A stretch of DNA of 6,808 nt, taken from NCBI GenBank assembly GCA_029939965.1, contig JAOZRY010000163.1:1-6808 (forward strand), read 5' to 3'. Shown in pieces: positions 1-6,074 of this stretch. Source of the DNA: Bacteroidales bacterium. GTDB lineage: Bacteria > Bacteroidota > Bacteroidia > Bacteroidales > 4484-276. The notes below the pieces were generated by a model. It saw only the letters and a program-made list of their open reading frames with translations. It was not told the origin of the DNA and searched no databases. The position numbers and the translations under genes were made by a program. Every line of letters begins with the position of its first letter. Position 1 is the first letter of the stretch.

Positions 1-155
1 TGGGGAGTGGTTGAGTGGTTGAGTGGTTGAGAGGGTGAGGTTGAGAGGTTGTGGTTGAGGTTGAGAGGTTGAGGTTGAGAGGGAGAGGTTGAGAGGGGAG
101 AGGTTGAGGTTGTGAGAGAATGGAGAAGGGAGAGGGGAGAGGGAATGAGATTGAT
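1..155 (+). repeat. Degenerate GGTTGAG-type minisatellite array, left copy
   Basis: The first 155 bases contain no C on the + strand. About ten TTGAG cores are joined by GG, AGG, TGG or GAGAGG linkers, giving a mix of 6-, 8- and longer-step units rather than one fixed period. The first three units use TGGTTGAG; later ones use GAGGTTGAG and GAGAGGTTGAG. From about 109 to 155 the TTGAG core fades into GGGAGA-type purine sequence that ends in ATGAGATTGAT. The array is already under way at base 1, so its outer edge is not visible. It lies 3' of the ABC operon, whose transcript would read the C-rich strand. Bases 53-82 are a perfect inverted match to 2397-2426. No function is known to me. Confidence 0.9.
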
Positions 156-456
156 CTATAAAATTCAGACCTTAGTAATTTTAGTTTTTTCGTAAACACG
201 GATTTTCACGGTAGAAAATCCACTGTGCTTTTAAGAGTAAGTTGCTACTTCAAAAATTTATAACCCCTTACTTACCTTAAACTATATTGTTGTAATGCCA
301 GCGTCTTTTATTAAATATTGTGTTGCTCCGCTCACAAAGAACGGGGTAATTGAACCCTGTTTCATATTTACGAATTATGAAATGCGACAATTCTATTTTA
401 TGAATATAATGGCATAATATATCGACTTATGGAGATAAGGTAAGTGTTTTTGATTT
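156..456. other. Gene-free intergenic stretch downstream of the ABC operon
   Basis: About 300 bases with no credible coding sequence on either strand. It is AT-rich. It holds three small inverted repeats: an 8-bp stem at 200-207/214-221 with a 6-nt loop; a stem at 340-347/354-361 (listed separately); and a 7-bp stem at 360-366/376-382 with a 9-nt spacer. None is followed by a clear U-run in the direction of the ABC operon, so no firm terminator can be named. I see no tRNA-like or riboswitch-like structure. Confidence 0.6.
340..361. terminator. Possible hairpin beyond the ABC operon
   Basis: AACGGGGT and ACCCTGTT pair around the 6-nt loop AATTGA. On the + strand this is an 8-bp stem with one G-U wobble. 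On the minus strand, the operon's own direction, the wobble becomes an A-C mismatch. It lies about 95 nt past the ATPase stop codon. The minus-strand sequence after it (CTTTGTG) has only three Us, so it is a weak candidate for the operon's transcript end. Confidence 0.25.
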
Positions 457-1143
457 TTAACAAAATATCCTGTCGATTATATTTTCAGTTTTTTTCTCGA
501 TTCTTTCAAAAAGCTCACTCTCAAAGGCAGCGAATTCCGTTTTATCCCTGCTGAATTTAATTCTGCCATTTTCGAGATAATGAATCCTGTCGCAAAGGTT
601 TGTGAGGGTTTCTATAATGTGTGAAGTTACAATAATGGTTTTGCCATTTTCTTTCATTTTAAGGAGTAGGGTTCTAACGGTTCTGTTTGTTTCAATGTCG
701 AGATTGTTGAAAGGTTCATCAAGAATCATTATTGGTTTGTTTTGCTTAAGAACGCTCATCAATGCAAGTTTTTTTTTCATCCCCGACGAATATTCATCTA
801 TAACCTGGTGGAGTGGCAATCCGAATAATTCGTTCCAGTGGCGGGTATTAAAAAGTTCATTCTGAAAAAGAGATAAATATTCGCGCCCTGTGATGTATGG
901 GTAGAAATAGTTTTCGGTGGTAAGGTAAGAGATGTGTTTTTTGTTGATGTTGCAATTTTTGCTGGTAATGATACCTTTCTCCGGTTTTTTTAATCCGAAC
1001 AAAGTATTTAGCAGGGTAGTTTTTCCTGAGCCATTCAGGCCGGCAATTCCGTGAATTTTTCCCTCCTCAATTTCGAGGTTTAGCCCGTGTAAAATTCTGG
1101 GTTTATTTTGGTAGGAAACAGTTAAATTATTAATCGAAATCAT
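457..1143 (-). CDS. ABC transporter ATP-binding protein (exporter type)
   Basis: A 228-residue nucleotide-binding subunit that would hydrolyse ATP at the cytoplasmic face to drive the membrane partner encoded just upstream. Visible motifs in order: Walker A GLNGSGKTT (35-43), signature YSSGMK (118-123, a common exporter variant of LSGGQ), Walker B IMILDEP (138-144), D-loop NNLD (146-149) and H-loop His175. The Q-loop region reads YLTTENYFYPYITGREYL (73-90), where YLPQE or YLPEE is usual, so the Q-loop glutamine position appears to be Thr76. The length is normal for a stand-alone ABC ATPase. The ATG start lies inside the permease gene, overlapping it by 14 nt, which suggests translational coupling; there is no clear Shine-Dalgarno sequence. 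The substrate cannot be told from sequence. It resembles ATPases of the CcmA-like/ABC-2 exporter group. Confidence 0.92.
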   Translation of the reverse strand: MISINNLTVSYQNKPRILHGLNLEIEEGKIHGIAGLNGSGKTTLLNTLFGLKKPEKGIITSKNCNINKKHISYLTTENYFYPYITGREYLSLFQNELFNTRHWNELFGLPLHQVIDEYSSGMKKKLALMSVLKQNKPIMILDEPFNNLDIETNRTVRTLLLKMKENGKTIIVTSHIIETLTNLCDRIHYLENGRIKFSRDKTEFAAFESELFERIEKKTENIIDRIFC

Positions 1144-2089
1144 GCAAAAAAAGTTTCAGATTAGAAATGGCTTTAAAGTAAAACCAAAGTGTAAGCAACC
1201 AAACCAGAGGCAGGAAAACAGGAATAATAATCCCGATAACCCCCATTGCAGAAAAGGCTTCTACTCCCCCCGGTTTTTGGCCGGGTTGATACCAGGCATA
1301 TTTTAGTATAATAAAATAAAAGTGTAACGAAATAATTAAAATAAACTCTACCACCACAATGTACCAAATTTCGGGGTGGAGAACCAAAAACGCCGTTATT
1401 AACGGAAAGCAGAGGATAGAAAAAATGAGTAGATGAATTCTGAATTTTGTGATTAAGAATTTTCCGGGCGGTTGCTCCGATGAGAGTAGCATAGGCAACG
1501 ACTCGCCGGTTTCGAAAAATTTTAATGGAAAAATGCCCAAAACTAAAAGAGCAAGCGGCACAGCACCCTGAAAATATGAAAACAGTATTCCGGCTATCCA
1601 AACCGGAATTATTATGAAAAGGTTTCTTCTTACCCCTGCTTTCCATTCAAAGGCTTTTTCAGGAATAATTTTTTGGAGTTTTGTGTTTAAAGTTTTGTAT
1701 TGAATTTTGAGATTGTAAAATGGAATAAAATAAATACCGGTTAGCAGCACAACAAGCAGAACCCGGTTTTGGAGGTAAATTAGTAAAGCGGCAATCGGAA
1801 TAGAAAGCAAATAATACTCGATTCGTAAGATTGTTTTGTGTTTATGGAAATTAATTTTTAGGAATGTTTTGTCTTTTCTATGTGCCTGGAGGGTGAAAAT
1901 GAACAATAAAAAACCGCCGATAGCCAATTGCATTTGGTCGCTTTTTAGGAGCAACGACAGTAATGCCAAAAATGCGCCTGTTAAAATTGCCAACAAAAAA
2001 ACGAACCTGAAGATTCCAAGCCCTTCAAGCATTCGTTGTAGTTGACGTAATCGGATAAACAGAAATGGTTTAAGCAAATTAAATATCAC
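1130..2089 (-). CDS. Polytopic membrane protein, putative ABC exporter permease
   Basis: A 319-residue inner-membrane protein that probably forms the channel for the downstream ATPase. Hydrophobic segments appear at about 27-48, 53-68, 88-105, 109-125, 156-173, 176-192, 217-237, 242-263 and 281-306, so roughly eight or nine membrane spans. A basic amphipathic N-terminus (RLRQLQR, 13-19) precedes the first span. I recognise no catalytic motif. Assignment as permease rests on topology and on the 14-nt overlap with the ATPase gene; no specific family is claimed. The start is GTG at 2087-2089. The nearest in-frame ATG is codon 20 (2030-2032), and no in-frame ATG lies upstream before a stop. I prefer GTG because the NLLKPFLFIRLRQ segment looks like a genuine cytoplasmic N-terminus, but the shorter form is possible. 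Confidence 0.8.
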   Translation of the reverse strand: MIFNLLKPFLFIRLRQLQRMLEGLGIFRFVFLLAILTGAFLALLSLLLKSDQMQLAIGGFLLFIFTLQAHRKDKTFLKINFHKHKTILRIEYYLLSIPIAALLIYLQNRVLLVVLLTGIYFIPFYNLKIQYKTLNTKLQKIIPEKAFEWKAGVRRNLFIIIPVWIAGILFSYFQGAVPLALLVLGIFPLKFFETGESLPMLLSSEQPPGKFLITKFRIHLLIFSILCFPLITAFLVLHPEIWYIVVVEFILIISLHFYFIILKYAWYQPGQKPGGVEAFSAMGVIGIIIPVFLPLVWLLTLWFYFKAISNLKLFLHDFD

Positions 2090-2374
2090 AAAAAAAATTA
2101 TTGAAAAGTGAAAATGCAGGGATGGTAACGTTTAAACAATAGTTCTCAGTATTTTTTATTAATCATATCACTTTGTGCGCCCCGTTTTCATGGACGTGAT
2201 ATTGGAGTTGGGCTATGAAGGGTTGCCGATTTCGAAGCACCGAAATATTAGTGCACTGAAAATGCTGTAAATACTTTAAAAGCCTTGCATTAAAAACTGA
2301 AAAGCGAATCGTATTGGATTGACAATAAGCAATGTGTTGGTTTTTCAGCAGCTCCTAAATAACTCCCAAAAATG
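2090..2374. other. Gene-free region upstream of the ABC operon
   Basis: This stretch should carry the operon's promoter and the 3' end of the ligase transcript, but I find no TAnnTTTG match on the minus strand and no convincing coding sequence. Small symmetric elements are a 6-bp stem ATTTCG/CGAAAT at 2229-2234/2241-2246 with a 6-nt loop, and the 8-bp palindrome AGTGCACT at 2250-2257. Their role is unknown. Confidence 0.5.
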
Positions 2375-2520
2375 AATTTCTCCCATCTAACCTCAACCTC
2401 TCAACCTCAACCTCTCAACCTCAACCTCAACCTCAACCTCTCCCTCTCAACCTCTCCCTCTCAACCTCTCTCCCTCTCAACCTCAACCTCAACCTCTCCC
2501 CTCTCCCCTCTCTATCCATC
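2375..2520 (-). repeat. Degenerate GGTTGAG-type minisatellite array, right copy (inverted)
   Basis: These 146 bases contain no G on the + strand. On + the array reads CTCAACC units: about twelve CTCAA cores, mostly at 6- and 8-base steps, interspersed with CTCTCCCT. It is the reverse complement of the array at the left edge of the window, with a perfect 30-bp match between 2397-2426 and 53-82. The repeat proper starts near 2391 and its purine-rich part runs to 2511. The ligase stop codon (2512-2514) and last codons follow directly, so the array begins at the very end of that gene. In a ligase transcript the 3' untranslated region would begin with GAGAGGGGAGAGGGGAGAGG, four G-runs of two or more. 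Confidence 0.92.
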
Positions 2521-3504
2521 GTACTTCAGCAAAAATTTTGGATTAACAGCTTTAAACGAAAACCTTTCTCCACCAATAAATTGTTCTTTGTGCGAACGTA
2601 TTACAATGCCTTCGCGCCAACCTTTCGGGTTTATCAACGATTTACCTATCGACTTTTCGACCAACAGGTTAATGTCGTTCTCCAACAAATATTCCTCCTC
2701 AATTATCGGAACAGTTTTTAATTTCAGGGTTTCCATAAGCGAAACAAATTCTTTAAAATCAAGGTATTTATAAGCATCTATATCAAATATATTGAAAAAG
2801 AAAACGGTTTGCCCCCTCAATTTAAGCGTATTTTTTTGTATTCCTTCGCCAACAATTTCGGCTTGCAATGCATAATTCTTGTTCAACAGTCGCAACTGGT
2901 TTTCAATATCTAATTCGCGGGCCAATTGCCACATCGAATTTTTATCGTCTTCGATGAGTTCTAAATTTCGGCTACATACACCAAACTCACCATCCTTTAT
3001 AAAATATGTAACACTGCTGCCGTCAAGTTTTTCGGTAATATAACACTTCTCACCTTTGTGCTGGTCGAGAAACTCCTGCAAAATCTGCACCCGTGTTTCA
3101 TCTGTTTTAGGAATAAACGAAGGGAAACGCCCTTTCATGGTTCCTTCGAGAGAAGCCGGAATTGGTGGCTCATATTTTATTACACCCAGTATTTCGGTAA
3201 CATCCAAATCTTCGGATATTGGCACCTCTTTGGGTAATACCGATAACGGAAAACAAATGCCCTGCGAAACCTGCCCTCTTAGTTTAACGGTTTTTATACG
3301 CATTTTTCGAGGTTCCAGAAAAGCATATTCGGGTTTGTTGGGCATTATGCAATCAATTTCGCAATAAACACAAAAATCCCCTATTTTAAACTCCCCCTTT
3401 TTTACTACAAGTTGCCATCCCAAAACTTGTGCTTTCTCTATTGCATCAGCACCTTCGATAGGCTCTAATGATTTTATCTTTTGAATGGAAGCTAATTTTC
3501 GCAT
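2512..3504 (-). CDS. RNA ligase, DRB0094/Rnl5 family
   Basis: A 330-residue ATP-dependent RNA ligase. Family members adenylylate an active-site lysine, transfer AMP to a 5'-phosphate and seal it to a 3'-OH. The Deinococcus radiodurans enzyme repairs nicks whose 3'-OH side is RNA. Nucleotidyltransferase motifs are complete: motif I EKLDGSS (158-164, nucleophile Lys159), Ia SRN (178-180), III LQAEIVGEGIQ (213-223), IIIa FFFNIFDID (235-243), IV EGIVIRS (298-304) and V SFKAVNPKFLLK (316-327; Lys318 and Lys323). The first 120 or so residues precede the catalytic domain and fit the N-terminal OB-like domain of this family. Length is close to the Deinococcus protein, so it looks intact. ATG start at 3502-3504. 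It follows the kinase by 101 bp in the same direction. The physiological substrate is unknown. Confidence 0.9.
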   Translation of the reverse strand: MRKLASIQKIKSLEPIEGADAIEKAQVLGWQLVVKKGEFKIGDFCVYCEIDCIMPNKPEYAFLEPRKMRIKTVKLRGQVSQGICFPLSVLPKEVPISEDLDVTEILGVIKYEPPIPASLEGTMKGRFPSFIPKTDETRVQILQEFLDQHKGEKCYITEKLDGSSVTYFIKDGEFGVCSRNLELIEDDKNSMWQLARELDIENQLRLLNKNYALQAEIVGEGIQKNTLKLRGQTVFFFNIFDIDAYKYLDFKEFVSLMETLKLKTVPIIEEEYLLENDINLLVEKSIGKSLINPKGWREGIVIRSHKEQFIGGERFSFKAVNPKFLLKYDG

Positions 3505-3554
3505 ATTAGATAGTTGTTTTATGGTTAGTATTTATTTATCATTTTAACAAGATG

Positions 3555-3587
3555 CAAATATTTTTCCTCCGATATATCTTTTTCAAT
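3555..3587 (-). promoter_or_regulatory. Weak promoter candidate for the RNA ligase gene
   Basis: On the minus strand AATATTTG (3562 to 3555) matches the Bacteroidota -7 box TAnnTTTG except at its first base. ATTG (3587 to 3584) stands 21 bp upstream in place of the -33 TTTG. The implied start, near 3548, would leave a leader of about 44 nt. Matches this short arise by chance in AT-rich DNA, and read-through from the kinase gene is an equally good explanation of expression. Confidence 0.22.
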
Positions 3588-3605
3588 AATAAGCCCTTCA
3601 TTTCC

Positions 3606-5825
3606 CTATTCTTCAACCGGAAGGGTAAAGCAAAATCTCGAACCTATTCCCGGTTCGCTCTCCACCCAAATTTTGCCACTGTGCATTTCTACAAACTCTT
3701 TACAAATTATTAATCCAAGACCTGTGCCGGTTTCGTTTTCGGTTCCTTTGGTCGAATTGTTTTTCGATATGTTAAATAATTTCAACTGTTTTTCATGCGA
3801 AATTCCAACGCCGGTATCTTTTACGCATATTTTAGTATAATGCTGGTTTTTATCATCTGAGGCTGATCGTGCTTTTATAGTAACCTCGCCATCTTTGGGG
3901 GTAAATTTTATCGCATTAGAAATTAGATTACGGATAATTGTTGAAATCAAATTTTTATCTGCATTAACAAAAATATCAGGAGGTATATCATCTCTTAAGG
4001 TTATTGATTTACTTGCAGCCGTTTGGTTCAAAATCTTAATAGTTTCAACAATTAATAAATACAGGTTTTCTTTTTCGGGTTTAAAGTTGATACTCCCTCT
4101 TTGTGCCCTCGACCATAGAAGTAGATTTTCGAGCAATTTATATGTATTTTGTACACTTTGATATATATGATTAATAAATTCCTTTTGCTCGTTTACATCG
4201 AATTCTTCAAAACTTTCGTGTAGTAGTTCCGAAAATCCGAGCATTGCGTTAAACGGGCTTTTAAGGTCGTGGGCAATTATCGAGAAAAATTTATCTTTTG
4301 TGTCATTTGCTTTTTCAAGTTCATTGGCAAAATTCTGAATTTTATTTTTTTGTAACTCAAGTTGTTGATTTTTTTCTTCTATCTCATTTTTTTTCGCAAA
4401 CAGTATTCGGTTTGATTTACGCTTTTGCAAAAAACCACGAAATACTATTAACACAAGCAAAGCCATTAATAAAAAACCTCCAATAAACGAGTTCCTGACT
4501 ATTTTTTGTCGTCTTGCTTCTTCTATCTGAACAGCATCTTTCGTTTGCTGTTCCATCTTAATGGCTTGTATCTCTTTTTCAAATTCAAATTTATTTTCGA
4601 GATTTGTTATTTCCTTAATGTTTGTTTCGTTAAAAATACTGTCGTTTAGTTTTTTATAAAGCACTTGATTTTCGTAAGCTTCTTTATGGTTTTTTGTGGC
4701 AGCATATATTTCGGAGAGCTGCCTGTGAATATCTGCCTGATTATTTAATAGTTCAAGTTCATTTGCTAATTTTAAGCTCTTTAGCGTATAATCCAATGCT
4801 TTGGTGTAGTTCTTTGTTTTTAGAAAAATCTTACCAATATTAAAATATGAAGTACAGATGCCTAATTTATCCCCCATTTTTTTTCTCATTTCCAAGGACC
4901 TCTGAAAATATTCGAGGGCTTGCAAATAATCGCCTTGCTTTTCATGAATGTTTCCTATATTATTTAAAGCCGATGGAATACTTAATTTATTATCGGTTTC
5001 TTCAAAATAGTTCAATGTTTCCTGATAATATTTACGGGCTTGCAAATAATTACCTTCGTTAAAGTAAATATTTGCAATATTATTTAAACAGTTAGAAATG
5101 GCAGATTTATTACCCATTTCTTCATTAATTTTCAATGCTCTATTATAATATTCAAGAGCTTTGGAGTAATTGTTCTGATAATAGTGTATTACCCCAATAT
5201 TATTCAGGCAGTTTGTAATCCCCGTGTTATTGTCTAACTCCTCATTTATTTTTAATGCTTTCTGAAAATATTCAAGGGCATTGGGGTAATTGGCTTGAAA
5301 CATTAAGATAAGCCCAATGTTAATTAAATTATTCGACAGGCTTTTTTTATCACCAATTTCTTCATTAATTAGCATTGCTTCCCGGTAATAATCGAAGGCT
5401 TTAGTGTAATTTCCTTCACTATAATATATTATTCCTATAATATTTAAACACTTTGAAATTCCGGGTTTGTTTCCGATATTTTTAAAAATGGATAAAGATT
5501 TTTGTGAGTATTCAAGTGTTTTGGAATAATCTGTTTTATAATAATGGTATATTGCAATTAAGCGTAAACTCTCAGCTTTTCCTTTTTCAAAGTTTGTTTT
5601 ATCGGATAGTTCTCCGGCTTCGTTGGCATATTTTAATGCTTTTTCGATATTTGTACGAGTTATATTATTAGCAGTTTCATTTAAAAGATTAACTCTAATT
5701 GTATCTTTTTCGGTGTGCTGTTGCAAAAGATTTTCGAGGCTGTCTGTTACAGTTGCCTGAGCATTTAATCCTGTTATCGCAGAGCAAATAAATATTAATA
5801 CGAGAATTATTAAATATTTTTTCAT
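3606..5825 (-). CDS. TPR-containing membrane sensor histidine kinase
   Basis: A 739-residue sensor kinase that should autophosphorylate on His in response to a signal read by its extracytoplasmic TPR domain. Order: signal peptide or anchor (1-24, MKKYLIILVLIFICSAITG then LNAQA); about eight TPR units (about 80-395); a charged helix; a membrane span (446-462, FIGGFLLMALLVLIVF); a coiled coil (465-511); HisKA H-box FFSIIAHDLKSPFNAML with His519; N-box RNLISNAIKF with Asn637; G1 DTGVGI (670-675); G2 GTGLGL (700-705). There is no receiver or output domain, and no response regulator in the window, so the partner is unknown. I chose the ATG at 5823-5825, which starts directly on the signal peptide. 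An in-frame TTG at 5856-5858 would add 11 polar residues and overlaps a putative -7 box. The RNA ligase gene follows after 101 bp. Confidence 0.9.
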   Translation of the reverse strand: MKKYLIILVLIFICSAITGLNAQATVTDSLENLLQQHTEKDTIRVNLLNETANNITRTNIEKALKYANEAGELSDKTNFEKGKAESLRLIAIYHYYKTDYSKTLEYSQKSLSIFKNIGNKPGISKCLNIIGIIYYSEGNYTKAFDYYREAMLINEEIGDKKSLSNNLINIGLILMFQANYPNALEYFQKALKINEELDNNTGITNCLNNIGVIHYYQNNYSKALEYYNRALKINEEMGNKSAISNCLNNIANIYFNEGNYLQARKYYQETLNYFEETDNKLSIPSALNNIGNIHEKQGDYLQALEYFQRSLEMRKKMGDKLGICTSYFNIGKIFLKTKNYTKALDYTLKSLKLANELELLNNQADIHRQLSEIYAATKNHKEAYENQVLYKKLNDSIFNETNIKEITNLENKFEFEKEIQAIKMEQQTKDAVQIEEARRQKIVRNSFIGGFLLMALLVLIVFRGFLQKRKSNRILFAKKNEIEEKNQQLELQKNKIQNFANELEKANDTKDKFFSIIAHDLKSPFNAMLGFSELLHESFEEFDVNEQKEFINHIYQSVQNTYKLLENLLLWSRAQRGSINFKPEKENLYLLIVETIKILNQTAASKSITLRDDIPPDIFVNADKNLISTIIRNLISNAIKFTPKDGEVTIKARSASDDKNQHYTKICVKDTGVGISHEKQLKLFNISKNNSTKGTENETGTGLGLIICKEFVEMHSGKIWVESEPGIGSRFCFTLPVEE
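4740..5459 (-). repeat. Six in-frame 120-bp TPR-coding units in the kinase gene
   Basis: The TPR part of the kinase is built from units of exactly 40 residues. The conserved Asn just before the I-G/A-x-I motif falls at residues 129, 169, 209, 249, 289 and 329, and the GNY/NNY/GDY turn and the ALEYY/ALEYF helix keep the same 40-residue step. The DNA shows it too: the 15-base word GGGCTTGCAAATAAT occurs at 4916-4930 and again 120 bp later at 5036-5050. Canonical TPRs step by 34 residues; 40-residue units with a longer inter-helix linker are a known variant. Looser units flank this core on both sides. Confidence 0.85.
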
Positions 5826-5855
5826 CAAATTGGTTTGATTATTTCTATAACGCCT

Positions 5856-5863
5856 CAAAATTA
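5856..5863 (-). promoter_or_regulatory. Candidate -7 box for the kinase gene
   Basis: On the minus strand TAATTTTG (5863 to 5856) is an exact match to the Bacteroidota -7 consensus TAnnTTTG. The implied start, near 5849, leaves about 24 nt before the ATG at 5825. No TTTG is present at the usual -33 spacing, so this would be a weak or activated promoter, or a chance match. Confidence 0.33.
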
Positions 5864-5898
5864 ATTAATTTTTTTGTGATTCATCCGATAAAATAGTT

Positions 5899-5935
5899 GC
5901 ATTCTTTCTCCTCCAATCTCCAATCAATCTCATCT
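5899..5935 (-). repeat. Short G-free tract resembling a decayed repeat
   Basis: These 37 bases have no G on the + strand and consist of TCTCC, CAATCTC and CAATCAATCTC words. On the minus strand the tract reads GAGATTGATTGGAGATTGGAGGAG. ATCAATCTCAT at 5923-5933 is the exact inverse of ATGAGATTGAT at 145-155, the inner edge of the left array. It may be a diverged relative of the two large arrays, but the shared word is only 11 bp. Confidence 0.35.
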
Positions 5936-5940
5936 GTGCA

Positions 5941-5954
5941 GAAAACCCGTTTTC
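5941..5954. promoter_or_regulatory. Perfect palindrome, possible operator
   Basis: GAAAAC and GTTTTC are exact inverse copies separated by CC. The 2-nt centre is too small for a hairpin loop, so a dimeric regulator site is the more natural reading. It lies upstream of both the kinase and the Crp/Fnr gene, about 85 bp before the kinase -7 candidate. No regulator family is implied by the sequence. Confidence 0.3.
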
Positions 5955-6009
5955 AAAAATTTAACAGTTAGCCTGCCAATGTTGAAGTTGATTATTTACA
6001 TACTAATAA

Positions 6010-6023
6010 TTGATTCAAATCAA
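6010..6023. promoter_or_regulatory. FNR-type operator (TTGAT-N4-ATCAA)
   Basis: TTGATTCAAATCAA is a perfect match to the FNR consensus TTGAT-N4-ATCAA. It lies just upstream of a gene that encodes a Crp/Fnr-family protein. Its centre (6016.5) is about 41 bp upstream of the start estimated from the -7 box at 6044-6051, the spacing of class II activator sites. This fits autoregulation or control by a related Crp/Fnr protein. The symmetry also allows it to act on the divergent kinase gene, about 185 bp away. Confidence 0.6.
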
Positions 6024-6043
6024 CTTGTATTATGATATTTTGT

Positions 6044-6051
6044 TAATTTTG
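6044..6051 (+). promoter_or_regulatory. Candidate -7 box for the Crp/Fnr gene
   Basis: TAATTTTG is an exact match to TAnnTTTG. The nearest -33-like element is CTTG at 6024-6027, only 16 bp upstream and abutting the FNR box, so the promoter may rely on an activator. A start near 6058 would give a leader of about 17 nt before the ATG at 6075. Confidence 0.42.
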
Positions 6052-6074
6052 CCGATAAATTAGTGATAGGAATT

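Noticed and set aside
1..155. CRISPR array or telomere-like repeat
   Set aside because: There are no unique spacers and no fixed repeat length, and units are joined without intervening sequence. The array is internal and degenerate, with no hairpin telomere features.
200..221. Hairpin GGATTTTC/GAAAATCC as operon terminator
   Set aside because: The 8-bp stem is perfect but AT-rich, no U-run follows on either strand, and it lies about 235 bp past the ATPase stop.
1173..1646. Minus-strand reading frame of 157 codons within the permease gene
   Set aside because: It is an alternative frame of the permease gene with no domain, and the permease frame has strong membrane-protein character throughout.
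457..2089. Transposon carrying the ABC genes between the arrays
   Set aside because: There is no transposase or integrase, the arrays are not sharp terminal inverted repeats, and the outer end of the left array is beyond the window, so target duplication cannot be tested.
2372..2773. Plus-strand reading frame with repeated LNLNLN and SLSTS residues
   Set aside because: The low-complexity part is only the translated repeat array, and the rest is antisense to the well-supported RNA ligase.
5823..5858. TTG start that extends the kinase by 11 residues
   Set aside because: The extension is polar and would sit ahead of an ordinary signal peptide, and the TTG overlaps the -7 box candidate. The ATG at 5823-5825 is better.
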